In this document: positions 49,264 to 60,336 of the stretch, in pieces
How the letters are laid out: every line of letters begins with the position of its first letter
Numbering within the stretch: the stretch's first letter is position 1
Assembly (NCBI RefSeq): GCF_014192375.1
Contig: NZ_JACHXV010000008.1
Span: forward strand, 1 to 64,000
Direction: 5' to 3'
Source: Endobacter medicaginis
Lineage (GTDB): Bacteria > Pseudomonadota > Alphaproteobacteria > Acetobacterales > Acetobacteraceae
Length of the DNA stretch: 64,000 nucleotides
The notes under the pieces: model-generated
The model's input: the letters and a program-made list of their open reading frames with translations, nothing else
What the model was told of the DNA's origin: nothing
Databases searched by the model: none
Translations under genes and position numbers: made by a program

Positions 49264-49845
49264 ATGAAAGTTCTTCTGGCCGACGAGAACCGTCGGCGCG
49301 TCCAGGCCCTGTTCGAGGTACTGCATGCCGACCCCGCCCTCACCGTCTTCCGGCTCGAATCCGGCATGGCTCTCATCGAGGCCGTGAGCCTGCACGCGCC
49401 CGACGTGGTGCTGGTCGACATCGCGCGCCCCGACCGCGACGCCCTCGACAGCGTGCGCGCGCTCGCCTCCACCTCGCAGGCCAGTCCGATCGCCCTGCTG
49501 GTCGACGAGGATGATCCCGAGCTGATGGAAGCCGCCTTCGAGGCCGGAGTCTGCTCCTACAACGTGCTCACCACGCCGCTCACCGACGCCAAGCCCCTGC
49601 TGCGTGCCGCGATCGCGCTCTATGCGCGTTTCCGGCGCACCGAGGAGGAGCTGCGCCGTGCCCAGCAGCTTCTCGCCGACCGCATGGCACTGGACCGCGC
49701 CAAGCGCCTGCTGATGCAGACCGACCGGCTCGACGAGGCGCAGGCGCACCGTCTTCTGCAACGACGCGCGATGCGCGAGCAGCGCCGCCTTCCCGACATC
49801 GCGCGCGACATCCTCCGCGCACACGACAAGGATACCGCACGATGA
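49264..49845 (+). CDS. nasT: NasT-like ANTAR response regulator
   Basis: A 193-residue protein with an N-terminal receiver-like domain (MKVLLADENRRRVQALF, acidic residues at 7-8 and Asp52 in VVLVDIARPD) and a C-terminal ANTAR domain (DRMALDRAKRLLMQTDRLDEAQAHRLLQRRAMREQR). The receiver lacks the usual Lys near residue 100 (S-Y-N-V-L there), so it is probably not switched by phosphorylation. Known NasT proteins are held by NasS and freed when nitrate binds NasS, then bind a leader RNA and prevent termination. The stop overlaps nasS by 4 bp. The leader candidate is at 41030. Confidence 0.93.
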   Translation: MKVLLADENRRRVQALFEVLHADPALTVFRLESGMALIEAVSLHAPDVVLVDIARPDRDALDSVRALASTSQASPIALLVDEDDPELMEAAFEAGVCSYNVLTTPLTDAKPLLRAAIALYARFRRTEEELRRAQQLLADRMALDRAKRLLMQTDRLDEAQAHRLLQRRAMREQRRLPDIARDILRAHDKDTAR

Positions 49846-50789
49846 GCGATGATGCCGCCCGCAGCCTGCGTATCGGCCTGCTCCAGCTCGCCGACAGCGC
49901 CCCGGTGATGGTTGCCCGTGCCTTTGGCCTGTTCGCCCGTCACGGCATCGCCGCCGAGATCGCGGTCGAGCCTTCCTGGGCCAATCTCGCCGACAAGCTG
50001 ACCTGGGGCATGCTCGACGCGGCGGTGATGTTCGCACCGCTCGCCATCATAACAGCCACGGGCGCGCGCGGCCGCGCGGTGCCGCTGCATCTCGCCCAGC
50101 CGCTCAGCCGTGGCGGCAACATGATCGTGCTGCGCGGCGAACGCAGCGCCTCGTTCGCCGCCTGGGCCCGCGGGCTCGGCCGCCTGCCGCGCATCGCCGT
50201 GGTGCATATCCACTCAACCCACCATCTGATCCTGCGCCGCTTCCTCGCCACCCAGGGCGTCGAGCCCGAGAACGGGATCGAGCTGCTGGTGATGCCGCCC
50301 GTGAACATCGTCGAGGCGCTGGAGGCCGGCGAGATCGACGGATTTTGCGCCGGTGCACCCTGGGGGGCGGAAGCGATCGGGCGCAGCCTCGGCTTCGAGA
50401 TCGCCGGCTCGCGTCATCTCGTGCCCGGCCATCTCGAAAAGAGCCTGTTCGTCGCCGCCTCCTGGCTCGACGCAGACCCGAGCCGGCTCGCCCGGCTGGG
50501 CCACGCACTGCGCGAGGCGCGCGCCCTGTGCGCCGACCCGGCCAACCACAACGACATCGCCGCCCTGCTCACCGCGCCGATCGCCGAGGGCGGGCTCGGC
50601 CTGCCGCTCGGCGCCACCGCGAGCGCGTTCGCGGCCGATCTCCAGAGCGGCGAGCGCCTTGATTTCCGCCCCGTCGAACCCGTCACCGTGCAGGACCTCG
50701 CCTGGCAGCTTTCCGACATGCGCCGGCTCGGCTGGATGGCGGACGACGCCCTCCCGTTCGCCCTGATCGAACCGGCCCCGCTGCCATGA
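49842..50789 (+). CDS. nasS: NasS-like nitrate sensor
   Basis: A 315-residue protein related to the nitrate-binding NrtA/NasF periplasmic proteins but without any signal peptide (starts MSDDAARSLRIGLLQLADSAP), so cytosolic, as is typical of NasS. Family blocks: VMVARAFGLFARHGI, NLADKLTWGMLDAAVMFAPLA, RGGNMIVLRG, IDGFCAGAPWGAEAI and HLEKSLFVAASWL. It should bind nitrate or nitrite and control NasT by sequestration. It overlaps nasT by 4 bp and cysG by 4 bp. The tight coupling suits a one-to-one NasS/NasT complex. Confidence 0.93.
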   Translation: MSDDAARSLRIGLLQLADSAPVMVARAFGLFARHGIAAEIAVEPSWANLADKLTWGMLDAAVMFAPLAIITATGARGRAVPLHLAQPLSRGGNMIVLRGERSASFAAWARGLGRLPRIAVVHIHSTHHLILRRFLATQGVEPENGIELLVMPPVNIVEALEAGEIDGFCAGAPWGAEAIGRSLGFEIAGSRHLVPGHLEKSLFVAASWLDADPSRLARLGHALREARALCADPANHNDIAALLTAPIAEGGLGLPLGATASAFAADLQSGERLDFRPVEPVTVQDLAWQLSDMRRLGWMADDALPFALIEPAPLP

Positions 50790-52222
50790 GCGCGCCCCTG
50801 CCGAGCCCCGATCCGGGATGGTTTCCGATGATGCTGCGCCTCGCCGGCGCGCGCTGCCTGGTGGTCGGTGGCGGCGAGATCGCGATCAACAAGCTTCGCC
50901 TGCTGCTGGCGCATGAGGCCGCGATCGAGATCGTCGCCCGTGAGCTCGATCCCGAAATTCAGGGCTGGGTCGATGCCGGACGCCTGCGCGTCGTCGGTAA
51001 CGAAGCCGACGACGCGACCCTGCGCCGAGTCATGCCCGGCTGCCGCCTGGTCTATGTCGCGACCGACGAACGCGCCACCAACCGCGCGGCGGCGGCGCTC
51101 GCGCGCGCGTTCAACATTCCCGTCTGCGCCGTCGACGACCCCGACCCCTCCACCTTCATCACCCCCGCCCAGGTGCATCGCGGCGCGGTGCGCATCGCGA
51201 TTTCCACCGGCGGCGCGGCGCCGGTACTGGCGCGCCGCCTGCGCGAGCGCGTCGAATCCGCCATCCCGGCGGGCCTGGGCAACCTGTCGCTGTTCATGCA
51301 GCGCGAACGGGCCCGCGTCGGCGAGCTGTGCCCCGACACCCAGCGCCGTCGCTGGGTCTGGGAGGCCTTCATCGACGGCCCCGGGGGGGCTGCCGCCTCC
51401 GATGGCGATCTCGCCACCGCCCGGGAGATCCTCGACGACCTGCTGCGCGGCATCGAGGTGCGCGGCGAGGTCTGGCTGATCGGCGCCGGCCCCGGCGACC
51501 CGGACCTGCTGACCCTGCGCGCGCTTCAGCTGATGCAGAACGCCGACGCCGTGCTCTACGACCAGCTCGTCCCGGCGGCGATCCTCGACCGCGTGCGTCG
51601 CGACGCCGAGCGTCTGTTCGTCGGCAAGCAGCGCTCGCGCCATTCCGTCCCGCAGGACCAGATCAATGCCGAGCTGGTCCGCCGGGCCCGCGCCGGCCAG
51701 CGCGTGGTGCGGCTCAAGGGCGGCGATCCGTTCATCTTCGGCCGTGGCGGGGAGGAAATCGAGGCGCTGCTCGCCGACCGCATCCCCTTCAAGGTGGTCC
51801 CCGGCATCACCGCCGCCTCGGGCTGTGCGGCCTATGGCGGCATCCCGCTCACCCATCGCGACTGCGCGCAGTCCTGCATGTTCGTCACCGGCCATGCCCG
51901 CGCCGACGGTGTGCTGGACCTGCCCTGGAGCGCGATGGCGGCGCGTAGCCAGACGGTGGTGATCTACATGGGTGTCGGCGCGATGCGGATGCTGTGCGAC
52001 CAGCTCGTCGCCCACGGCCTCGCCGCCGACTGGCCGGCCGCGATCGTTGAACGCGGCACCCGCCCCGACCAGCGCGTGCTCACCGGCACGCTCACCACCC
52101 TGCCCGAACTCGCCGAAGCCCATGGTGTCGCCAGCCCCGCCTTGGTCATCGTTGGCGAGGTCGTGCGCCACCGCGTCATCTCACCGGATGCGCGGATCCT
52201 CGACGCCCAGGCGGTGACCTGA
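50786..52222 (+). CDS. cysG: Siroheme synthase CysG
   Basis: A trifunctional enzyme of 478 residues. The N-terminal precorrin-2 dehydrogenase/ferrochelatase module has PMMLRLAGARCLVVGGGEIAINKL and YVATDERATNRAAAALA. The C-terminal uroporphyrinogen-III methyltransferase has VWLIGAGPGDPDLLTLRALQLM, VVRLKGGDPFIFGRGGEEIEAL, PGITAASGCAAYGGIPLTHR and VVIYMGVGAMRML. It makes siroheme, the cofactor required by the nitrite reductase in this operon. It overlaps nasS by 4 bp and is the last gene of the nitrate cluster. The next gene is convergent, 20 bp away. Confidence 0.96.
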   Translation: MSAPLPSPDPGWFPMMLRLAGARCLVVGGGEIAINKLRLLLAHEAAIEIVARELDPEIQGWVDAGRLRVVGNEADDATLRRVMPGCRLVYVATDERATNRAAAALARAFNIPVCAVDDPDPSTFITPAQVHRGAVRIAISTGGAAPVLARRLRERVESAIPAGLGNLSLFMQRERARVGELCPDTQRRRWVWEAFIDGPGGAAASDGDLATAREILDDLLRGIEVRGEVWLIGAGPGDPDLLTLRALQLMQNADAVLYDQLVPAAILDRVRRDAERLFVGKQRSRHSVPQDQINAELVRRARAGQRVVRLKGGDPFIFGRGGEEIEALLADRIPFKVVPGITAASGCAAYGGIPLTHRDCAQSCMFVTGHARADGVLDLPWSAMAARSQTVVIYMGVGAMRMLCDQLVAHGLAADWPAAIVERGTRPDQRVLTGTLTTLPELAEAHGVASPALVIVGEVVRHRVISPDARILDAQAVT

Positions 52223-52242
52223 CCCGTCCAGCACCCTGGCGC

Positions 52243-52608
52243 CTATGAGGCAAAGCGCGCGAGCTGGTCGCGCACCCGGCGCTCATTGAGCGGCTTGGGC
52301 AGGAACACCGCCCGGGCCGGGATGCGTTCGAGCGCGGGGACGCGGCCGCCGCTGGTGACGATGATCTCGATCGGCGGCCAGCGGTCGCGGACCAGGGCGG
52401 CCAGCCGCAGCCCGTCCATCGAGCCCGGCATGTCGATATCGGCCAGCACGATGCGGATGTCGGTCCGCCGTTCGAGGATCGCCACCGCCTGATCGGCGTC
52501 CGCGGCTTCCACCGCCTGATAGCCTGCCTCCTCGACGATCGCGATCAGCCCCATGCGCTGCACGGGCTCGTCCTCGACGACCAGCACGATCGCTCCGAAC
52601 TGTCTCAT
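52243..52608 (-). CDS. Stand-alone response-regulator receiver protein
   Basis: A single-domain CheY-like receiver of 121 residues: VLVVEDEPVQRMGL (acidic pocket, Glu12-Asp13), phosphoacceptor Asp57 in VLADIDMPGSMDGL, EIIVTSGG with Thr/Ser, and Lys in AVFLPKPLN. No output domain. It overlaps the histidine kinase gene upstream by 4 bp, so the two form a cognate pair. Stand-alone receivers paired with HWE-type kinases are common in alphaproteobacteria, where such pairs often feed general stress or light/redox signalling. The target of this one is unknown. Confidence 0.93.
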   Translation of the reverse strand: MRQFGAIVLVVEDEPVQRMGLIAIVEEAGYQAVEAADADQAVAILERRTDIRIVLADIDMPGSMDGLRLAALVRDRWPPIEIIVTSGGRVPALERIPARAVFLPKPLNERRVRDQLARFAS

Positions 52609-54365
52609 CCCTCGATCTCCGCAAGCTCGGCGCGAAACGAGGCGTGCAGCCCCGACGGCGCCCAGTCCAGGGTCGTCCCGCCCTTGCCGAGCAGCCCCAT
52701 CGAGACCAGCCGGGAGCCGAACCCCCGCCCGCGCGGCGCCGACACCGCCGGACCGCCGCGCTCCACCCAGTCCAGCACCAACTCGTCGCCCTCGCTCTCC
52801 CGCCGCCAGCCCAGATCGACCTCGCCCCCGGCCTGTGACAGCGCACCGTGCTTGAGCGCATTGGTCGCCAGTTCATGCAACAGCAGCGCCGTCGGCATCG
52901 CCGCCCTCGCCCCCAGCCGCACCGCCGGCCCGCTCAGATGGCAGCATGGCAGCAGGCCGAGATTGTCGAGCACGCCGCGCGCCAGTTCCTCGAGGTCGGT
53001 CGCGTGCCAGCTGCTCCGGTGCAGCAGATCGTGCGAGCACGCCAGCGCCTGCAGGCGCTCGTCGAACCGGGCCAGCTCGTCGGGCGGCAGTGTCCGGCGC
53101 AAGGTCATGGTGGCGATCGACTGCACCATCGCCAGGGTGTTCTTCAGCCGGTGGGCGATCTCGCCATTGACGATCGCCTGCCGCTCCTCGGCCGCCTTGC
53201 GCTCGCGAAAATCGCGGATCACCGTGCCGTAGCCAATCAGCCGCCCGCCGGAATCGCGCACCGGGAACATCGTCGACAGGACCGGAATCGGCTCGCCGGT
53301 GACGAAATGCCGCAGGAGCCGTTCGCCGCTCCAGCTGCCGTCGCGGCGTACCGCCGGGATGATCACCTCCTCGAACTCGGCGCGCTGTTCGGGCGTGCAG
53401 AAATCGCCCATGCGCACGCTGGTGACCGCAGTCGCGTCCAGACCCACCAGCCGGCAGCCGGCCGGGTTGAGAAAGAACACCCTGCCATTGACCCGCGCCA
53501 TTCCGATGAAGTCCGAGCTGTTCTCGATCAGCCGCGCGTAGTACCCGGTCGTCTCTTCGCTCTCGCGCAGGGCGGTGATGTCGCGCGATACCGACAGGAT
53601 GCGTTCCACCTGGCCATCCGCGCCGGCGATCGGACTGACGGCGACATGCCACCAGCGCAGACGTCCTGCCATCGTGGCCGCCTCGCCGATGAAACCGGCA
53701 GAACGCCCCTCGCGCGCCGCCGCGATCGCCGCCAGGGCGTCGGCCTGGCCGCTGCCCTGCCAGAAATCCGGCCACGGACAGCCGGCAATGGCGTTGAAAT
53801 CGCTGACCTCCATCACCCGCTGCCCGCCCTCGCTCATGAAGGTCAGCGCGCCCGTCAGATCCAGGACCTTGATGCAGTCGGTCGAGCTCGCCAGCACGCT
53901 GGTCAGGAAGGCGCTGCGCTCGGCGAGCTGGGCGCGGTCGCGACCCTGCTCGGCCAGCATGGCATCCAGACGAAGCAGTGTCGCCCGCAAGGCGGCGACA
54001 ATCCAGACCAGTCCCGAGGCGGTCAGCACGAAGACGCCAGCAGCGATCCATCGTGCCGTCGTCGGCGCCCAGGACTGGGCCGGGTCGCCACCCGCCAACG
54101 CGACGGCAACCGCCGACAGACCGATCGCCACTGAAGCGGGGATGGTGCCGAGCAGCAGGGCGATCAGCACCACCAGGCCAAGCAGCACAAACCAGGGTGC
54201 CTCGGTGGCAAACAGCGCCCAGAACAGAGCTGCGATCGCGCTGACGGGCAGCACCGCCATCAGCACCGACAGCCCCATCCCGAAGCGCGGCCGCATCACG
54301 GCGGCAGCGATCCGGGCTTCACGCGGCAGGGGATCGTCCGGGCCGAGCCCCCGCACCGCCTTCAT
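52605..54365 (-). CDS. Membrane histidine kinase, HWE/HisKA_2 type, with two PAS domains
   Basis: A 586-residue sensor kinase. Hydrophobic segments at about 28-55, 58-92 and 108-125 suggest three to five membrane helices with little periplasmic sequence. Two PAS-like modules follow, one starting SAFLTSVLASSTDCIKVLDLTG near 150 and one YARLIENSSDFIGMARVNG near 280. The phosphoacceptor helix is EIAHRLKNTLAMVQSIATMTLR with His near 404. The ATPase domain shows LLHELATNALKHGALS and a late GRGFGSRLVSMGLLGKGG. The H-R-L-K-N core and a truncated ATPase lid are typical of HWE kinases. The downstream receiver gene overlaps by 4 bp. What it senses cannot be told from sequence. Confidence 0.92.
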   Translation of the reverse strand: MKAVRGLGPDDPLPREARIAAAVMRPRFGMGLSVLMAVLPVSAIAALFWALFATEAPWFVLLGLVVLIALLLGTIPASVAIGLSAVAVALAGGDPAQSWAPTTARWIAAGVFVLTASGLVWIVAALRATLLRLDAMLAEQGRDRAQLAERSAFLTSVLASSTDCIKVLDLTGALTFMSEGGQRVMEVSDFNAIAGCPWPDFWQGSGQADALAAIAAAREGRSAGFIGEAATMAGRLRWWHVAVSPIAGADGQVERILSVSRDITALRESEETTGYYARLIENSSDFIGMARVNGRVFFLNPAGCRLVGLDATAVTSVRMGDFCTPEQRAEFEEVIIPAVRRDGSWSGERLLRHFVTGEPIPVLSTMFPVRDSGGRLIGYGTVIRDFRERKAAEERQAIVNGEIAHRLKNTLAMVQSIATMTLRRTLPPDELARFDERLQALACSHDLLHRSSWHATDLEELARGVLDNLGLLPCCHLSGPAVRLGARAAMPTALLLHELATNALKHGALSQAGGEVDLGWRRESEGDELVLDWVERGGPAVSAPRGRGFGSRLVSMGLLGKGGTTLDWAPSGLHASFRAELAEIEG

Positions 54366-54385
54366 GTCGCGCCTCCAGCCGCCGG

Positions 54386-54760
54386 TCAGACGTGGAAGCT
54401 CTCGCCGCAGCCGCAGCGACCCTTCTCGTTGGGGTTGTTGAAGACGAACCCTTCGGCGAACTGCCTGGTCTCGTAATCCATTACCGTGCCGATCAGGAAC
54501 AGCGTCGCCTTTCGGTCGACCAGAACGGTGAGGCCGTGATCGCGCACCGTCTCGTCGCCGGGGCCGGCCGCGTCGACCCAGTTCATGTCGTAGGACAGGC
54601 CCGAGCAGCCCTTGGTGCTCAGCGAGATGCGCAGCAGGCGTCCCTGCTGGCCACCTTCGTAAAGCTCGCGCAGCCGCTCGGCGGCCGCGTCCGACAGGCG
54701 CATCAGCGGCGGCAGCTCCCGCTTCGGCTTGTCGGCGACGATATCGGTCTGCATTCCCAT
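54386..54760 (-). CDS. sufA: SufA, A-type Fe-S carrier
   Basis: A HesB/IscA-type carrier of 124 residues, last gene of the SUF operon. The three cluster-binding cysteines are in STKGCSGLSYDM and KGRCGCGESFHV. The core LRISLSTKGC and NPNEKGRCGCG are textbook. It accepts Fe-S clusters from SufBCD and passes them to target enzymes. An ATG at 54754, two codons later, is an alternative start. It follows sufT by only 4 bp. Confidence 0.95.
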   Translation of the reverse strand: MGMQTDIVADKPKRELPPLMRLSDAAAERLRELYEGGQQGRLLRISLSTKGCSGLSYDMNWVDAAGPGDETVRDHGLTVLVDRKATLFLIGTVMDYETRQFAEGFVFNNPNEKGRCGCGESFHV

Positions 54761-54764
54761 CCCC

Positions 54765-55154
54765 TCAGAACATGTTCAGCGCGAGCCGCGCCTCATCGCT
54801 CATCCGCGACGGGTCCCAAGGCGGATCCCACACGGTATCGACGGTAACGTCGCTCACCCCGCCGACCTTCATCACCGCGTCGCGGACCATGATCGGCAGT
54901 TCCTGCGCGCTCGGGCAGTTCGGCGCGGTCAGAGTCATCTCCACCTTGACCAGGCCGGAATCGTGCAGCTCGATCGCGTAGATCAGCCCGAGCTCATAGA
55001 TATTGACCGGGATTTCCGGGTCATAGACCGTCGCGATCGCGCCGATCACCCCATCTTCCGTCACCTCGGGCGCGGTCTCGCCGTCCGGCGTCCAGCGCCC
55101 CACTGCGGGTGCGGTCTCCGCTTGCGTCACATCCGTCATCGACCCGTCACTCAC
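54765..55154 (-). CDS. sufT: SufT, DUF59/MIP18 family Fe-S maturation factor
   Basis: A 129-residue protein of the SufT/DUF59 family: DGVIGAIATVYDPEIPVNIYELGLIY, LTAPNCPSAQELPIMV with the single conserved Cys, and TVDTVWDPPWDPSRMSDEAR at the end. The family acts in Fe-S cluster delivery. The first codon is GTG at 55154, overlapping the sufU stop as GTGA; an ATG at 55139 would cut five residues. Its position between sufU and sufA is the usual alphaproteobacterial one. Confidence 0.93.
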   Translation of the reverse strand: MSDGSMTDVTQAETAPAVGRWTPDGETAPEVTEDGVIGAIATVYDPEIPVNIYELGLIYAIELHDSGLVKVEMTLTAPNCPSAQELPIMVRDAVMKVGGVSDVTVDTVWDPPWDPSRMSDEARLALNMF

Positions 55155-55581
55155 CCAGCCCTCGCAGCTTGCTCATAGGCCTGATACGGCAGCATCGCGC
55201 AACGATGCCGCGCCCGATACTCGGCCACCCCGGCGAACACGCCGAGCAGCATCCCCGCATCGCCCTGTCGTCCTGCCGGGGCGACGCCACTTTCAAGCAC
55301 CCCGCACGCTTCTTCCCATAAGGTCGCGAGGCGATCCTCATTCAAGCCCGCCGCCAGCCCGGCGATCAGATCGGCCGAGGCCTGGCAGATCGCGCAGCCC
55401 TCGGTCTCGTGCCGCGCGGCGACGACGCGCCCGTCCTGCCGTTTCAGCCAGAACCGCACCGAATCACCGCAGCTGCGGTTCTCGGCCACACCCGTCACGC
55501 CGCCCGCGATGCGCCCGGCATGCAGCGGTGCGCGCGCCCGGGCAAGCACCCAGTCCTGATACAGGGTCGTCGCGTCGGTGC

Positions 55582-55585
<4 letters not shown>
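55151..55585 (-). CDS. sufU: SufU-like scaffold/sulfurtransferase protein
   Basis: A NifU-N/IscU-like protein of 144 residues with the SufU features: cysteines in NRSCGDSVRFW, EGCAICQASADLI and RHRCAML, arranged as the zinc and sulfur-accepting site of SufU. SufU takes sulfur from SufS rather than serving as cluster scaffold. The start is GTG 55585, whose GTGA overlaps the stop of sufS; the longer open frame upstream overlaps sufS and is not used. The stop in turn overlaps the sufT GTG. Such chained overlaps suggest strict stoichiometry in the operon. Confidence 0.9.
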
Positions 55586-56822
<1,237 letters not shown>

Positions 56823-56826
<4 letters not shown>

Positions 56827-58091
56827 GCCTGCGCCCACCACGCGTCCACCACCCGCTCCAGCACGCCACGCGAGGCCTCCGCCTCCACCAGCGACAACAC
56901 ATCGGCGAGGAACGCCCGCACCAGCAGCGCCTCCGCCTCTGCGGCAGGCACGCCGCGACTGCGCATGTAGAAGAGCTGCTCCTCGTCGAGCGCGCCGATG
57001 GTCACGCCATGGCTGCACTTGACGTCGTCGGCGTAGATCTCGAGCTCGGGACGCGCATCCATCTCGGCCGAATCCGACAGCAGCAGCGCCTGGTTGAGCT
57101 GGTAGCCGTCGGTCTTCTGGGCCTCGCGCGCGACATGGATGCGGCCGGAGAAAACGCCCCGCGCGCGGCCGTCGAGCACGGTCTTGACCGTCTGCAGCGA
57201 GCGCGTGTCGAAGGCGAGATGCGCGATCTCGCTGGTCAGGTCCAGCACCTGCCCGTCGCGACGCCCGAGCTGGGCGGCGTTGACATGGGCGATCGCCGCC
57301 TCGCCCTCGAGACGGGCACGCACCTCATGCCGGGCGGTGGTGCCGCCAAGCGCCAGGCAGAACCCTTCGTAGCGCGCCCGCGCCTGCAACACCGGCCGCA
57401 CCGTCGCGAAAGACAGCGCCTCGTCGGCCGCATTCTGGATGCGGACATGGGTCAGCGCCGAATCCTCGGCGAGCGTGATGTCGAACACCGAATTGTGCAG
57501 ATAGGCGTCCTCGCCGAGATCGATCTCGAGCAATTCCAGCGACGCGCCCTCGGCCAGCGACAGGCTGTGGCGCGGGTGTGCCGCCGCAGCGCCGCCCAGG
57601 GCGACATGCACCAGCAGCATCCGCCCGGCCGCCACCCCGGCCTCGACCGACAGTGACACGCCGCCACGGGTCAGCATCGCATTGAGGGCGAGCAGCGCGC
57701 CCTCACCCGGCTCGTCGGCATCCTCGACGAGGGTGGTCGCAACCTCGGCCGACGGCACCGAGAGGCCCGCGGACACCAGCCCGTCCACCACCACCACCCG
57801 CGCGACATCCGCGAGACCCTGCGCGGCGAGAAACGGATGCAGGATCGCGCCGGCGCGGGCCTCGGCCTGCGCACCCTGCGCGCCAGGTGCGATGAAGCGC
57901 GCCAGGGCCGCGAGATCCGTGTAGCGGAACGCCTCGCTGCGCCGGGTCGGGATACCGTGCTCGGCGAGGAAGCCGCGCGCCGCCTCGCGCACCGGTGCGG
58001 CGCCGAGCGCCTCCCGCTGCGCATCGAACGCGGCGATCAGCGCGCCGGCATCGCTGCCCAAGCGCGGCGTGATGCGACGATCATGGCTCAT
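56823..58091 (-). CDS. sufD: SufD, Fe-S scaffold complex subunit
   Basis: Subunit of the SufBC2D scaffold, 422 residues, beta-helix type. The N-terminal REAARGFLAEHGIPTRRSEAFRYTDL is characteristic. The C-terminal core domain shows VFSGRIHVAREAQKTDGYQLNQALLLSDSAEMDARPELEIYADDVKCSHG in family order, with the conserved His of C-S-H-G. SufD pairs with SufB and has no enzymatic activity of its own. The ATG overlaps the sufC stop by 4 bp. The sequence is more divergent than SufB, as usual. Confidence 0.96.
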
Positions 58092-58846
58092 GCCGCCTCC
58101 TGGATCAGCGCGCTGTAGCCCTCGCGCTCGATCTCGCGGGCCAGCTGCGCATCGCCGCTGCGGATGATGCGGCCCTTGCTCATCACATGCACCCGGTCCG
58201 GCACCAGGATCTCCAGCAGGCGCTGGTGGTGGGTGATGACCAGGGCGGAGAAATCCGGCGCGCGCAGCGCACGCACGCCCTCGGCGACGATCCTGAGCGC
58301 GTCGACGTCGAGCCCGCTGTCGGTCTCGTCGAGAATGGCCAGGCTCGGCTTGAGAAGCGCCATCTGCAACACCTCGTTGCGCTTCTTCTCGCCACCGGAG
58401 AAACCGACATTGACCGCCCGCTTGAGCATGTCGTCGGGCATCGACAGCCGCTTCCCCGCCTCGCGCGCCAGCTTGAGGAACGCCACCGCGTCGATCTCGT
58501 CCTGCCCGCGGGCCCGGCGCTGCGCATTGAGTGCGGTGCGCAGGAAATTGGCATTATTGACGCCAGGCAGCTCCACCGGCGCCTGGAAGGCGAGAAAGAT
58601 CCCCGCCGCCGCCCGCGCCTCGGGCTCCATCTCCAGCAGATCCGCCTCGCCATAGGTCGCCGAGCCGCCGGTGACCTCGTAATCGGCGCGGCCGGCCAGC
58701 ACATAGGACAGCGTCGACTTGCCCGAGCCGTTCGGCCCCATCACGGCATGGATCTCGCCGGGCGGCACTACAAGATCGATGCCGCGCAGGATCGGGGTGT
58801 CGCCGATCGCGGCCTTCAGTCCGCTGACGGTGAGGATGTGGCTCAT
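58088..58846 (-). CDS. sufC: SufC, Fe-S assembly ATPase
   Basis: ABC-type ATPase of 252 residues. Walker [10 protein letters not shown] near 38-46. Q-loop region: [13 protein letters not shown]. Signature: [13 protein letters not shown]. Walker [19 protein letters not shown]. SufC drives conformational change in SufBC2D during cluster assembly; it is cytosolic and not a transporter. The start overlaps the sufB stop and the stop overlaps the sufD start, both by 4 bp. Confidence 0.97.
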   Translation of the reverse strand: MSHILTVSGLKAAIGDTPILRGIDLVVPPGEIHAVMGPNGSGKSTLSYVLAGRADYEVTGGSATYGEADLLEMEPEARAAAGIFLAFQAPVELPGVNNANFLRTALNAQRRARGQDEIDAVAFLKLAREAGKRLSMPDDMLKRAVNVGFSGGEKKRNEVLQMALLKPSLAILDETDSGLDVDALRIVAEGVRALRAPDFSALVITHHQRLLEILVPDRVHVMSKGRIIRSGDAQLAREIEREGYSALIQEAA

Positions 58847-60333
58847 CCAACGCTTCCTTCGAGAGAGATGGCGAGGAGCTTCTGCGCCTCGACGGCAAAT
58901 TCCATCGGCAGTTCCTTCAGCACGTCACGGCAGAAGCCATTGACGATCAGACCCACCGCGTCTTCCTGGGACAGACCGCGCGAGCGGCAGTAGAACAACT
59001 GGTCGTCGGCGATCTTCGAGGTGGTCGCCTCGTGCTCGACCCGTGCGCGTCGGTTGCGATTCTCGACATAGGGCACCGTATGCGCGCCGCACTGGTCGCC
59101 GATCAGAAGGCTGTCGCACTGGGTGAAGTTCCGCGCGCCCTCCGCCTTCGGCAGGATGCGCACCAGGCCGCGATAGGTGCTGTCGGAGCGACCGGCGCTG
59201 ATCGTCTTGGCGACGATGGTGCTGCTGGTGCCGGCGCCGATATGGATCATCTTGGTGCCGGTATCGGCCTGCTGGCGGTTGTTGGTCACCGCCACCGAAT
59301 AGAACTCGCCCACGCTGCCGTCGCCCTGCAGGATGCAGGAGGGATATTTCCAGGTGATCGCAGACCCGGTCTCGACCTGCGTCCAGCTGATCTTCGCCCG
59401 CGCGCCGCGGCATGCGCCGCGCTTGGTGACGAAATTGTAGATGCCGCCGCGACCTTCGGAATCGCCGGGATACCAGTTCTGCACGGTGGAGTACTTGATG
59501 GTGGCGTCATCCATCGCCACCAGCTCGACCACCGCGGCATGGAGCTGGTTCTCGTCGCGCTGCGGCGCGGTGCATCCCTCCAGATAGCTGACCGAGGCAC
59601 GTTCCTCGGCGATAATCAGCGTGCGCTCGAACTGGCCCGTGTTGCGGGCATTGATGCGGAAATAGGTCGACAGCTCCATCGGACAACGCACGCCCTTCGG
59701 CACGAACACGAAGCTGCCGTCGGTGAACACCGCCGAATTCAGTGCGGCAAAGAAATTGTCGCCGGCCGGCACCACCGAGCCGAGATAGCGCTGCACCAGC
59801 TCGGGATGCTCGCGCACCGCGTCCGAGATCGGGCAGAAGATCACGCCCGCCTCGGCCAGCGTCTTCTTGAAGGTGGTGGCCACGGAAACGCTGTCGAACA
59901 CCGCGTCCACCGCGACCGGCAGGCGCGCCTCGACATCTTCCGCACCCTCGACGCCCGCGAGGATCGCCTGCTCCCTGATCGGGATGCCGAGCTTTTCATA
60001 AGTACGCAGCAGTTCCGGATCGACCTCGTCGAGCGATTTCGGCCCGGGCTTGCGCTTCGGCGCGGCATAGTAATGCGCGTCCTGATAGTCGATCGGCGGG
60101 TAGCCGAGCTTGGCCCAGTGCGGCTCTTCCATCGCCTGCCACTGCGCGAACGCTTTCAGCCGCCAGTCCAGCAGCCAGCCGGGCTCGCCCTTGCGCTCGG
60201 AAATCAGCCGCACGGTGGCCTCGTCGAGCCCTTTCGGCGCGACATCCATCTCGATATCGGTCTCGAAGCCCCATTTGTAGCCCGACTGTGTCGCGGCTCC
60301 GACGGCTTCGATGGTTTCGATCGTGGCAGCCAT
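58843..60333 (-). CDS. sufB: SufB, Fe-S scaffold subunit
   Basis: Main scaffold of the SUF complex, 496 residues, full length. Blocks: [112 protein letters not shown] with a conserved Cys, then [32 protein letters not shown]. It starts at ATG 60333, 3 bp after the regulator gene stop, so it is the second gene of the operon. Clusters form at the SufB-SufD interface. Confidence 0.97.
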   Translation of the reverse strand: MAATIETIEAVGAATQSGYKWGFETDIEMDVAPKGLDEATVRLISERKGEPGWLLDWRLKAFAQWQAMEEPHWAKLGYPPIDYQDAHYYAAPKRKPGPKSLDEVDPELLRTYEKLGIPIREQAILAGVEGAEDVEARLPVAVDAVFDSVSVATTFKKTLAEAGVIFCPISDAVREHPELVQRYLGSVVPAGDNFFAALNSAVFTDGSFVFVPKGVRCPMELSTYFRINARNTGQFERTLIIAEERASVSYLEGCTAPQRDENQLHAAVVELVAMDDATIKYSTVQNWYPGDSEGRGGIYNFVTKRGACRGARAKISWTQVETGSAITWKYPSCILQGDGSVGEFYSVAVTNNRQQADTGTKMIHIGAGTSSTIVAKTISAGRSDSTYRGLVRILPKAEGARNFTQCDSLLIGDQCGAHTVPYVENRNRRARVEHEATTSKIADDQLFYCRSRGLSQEDAVGLIVNGFCRDVLKELPMEFAVEAQKLLAISLEGSVG

Positions 60334-60336
60334 ATC

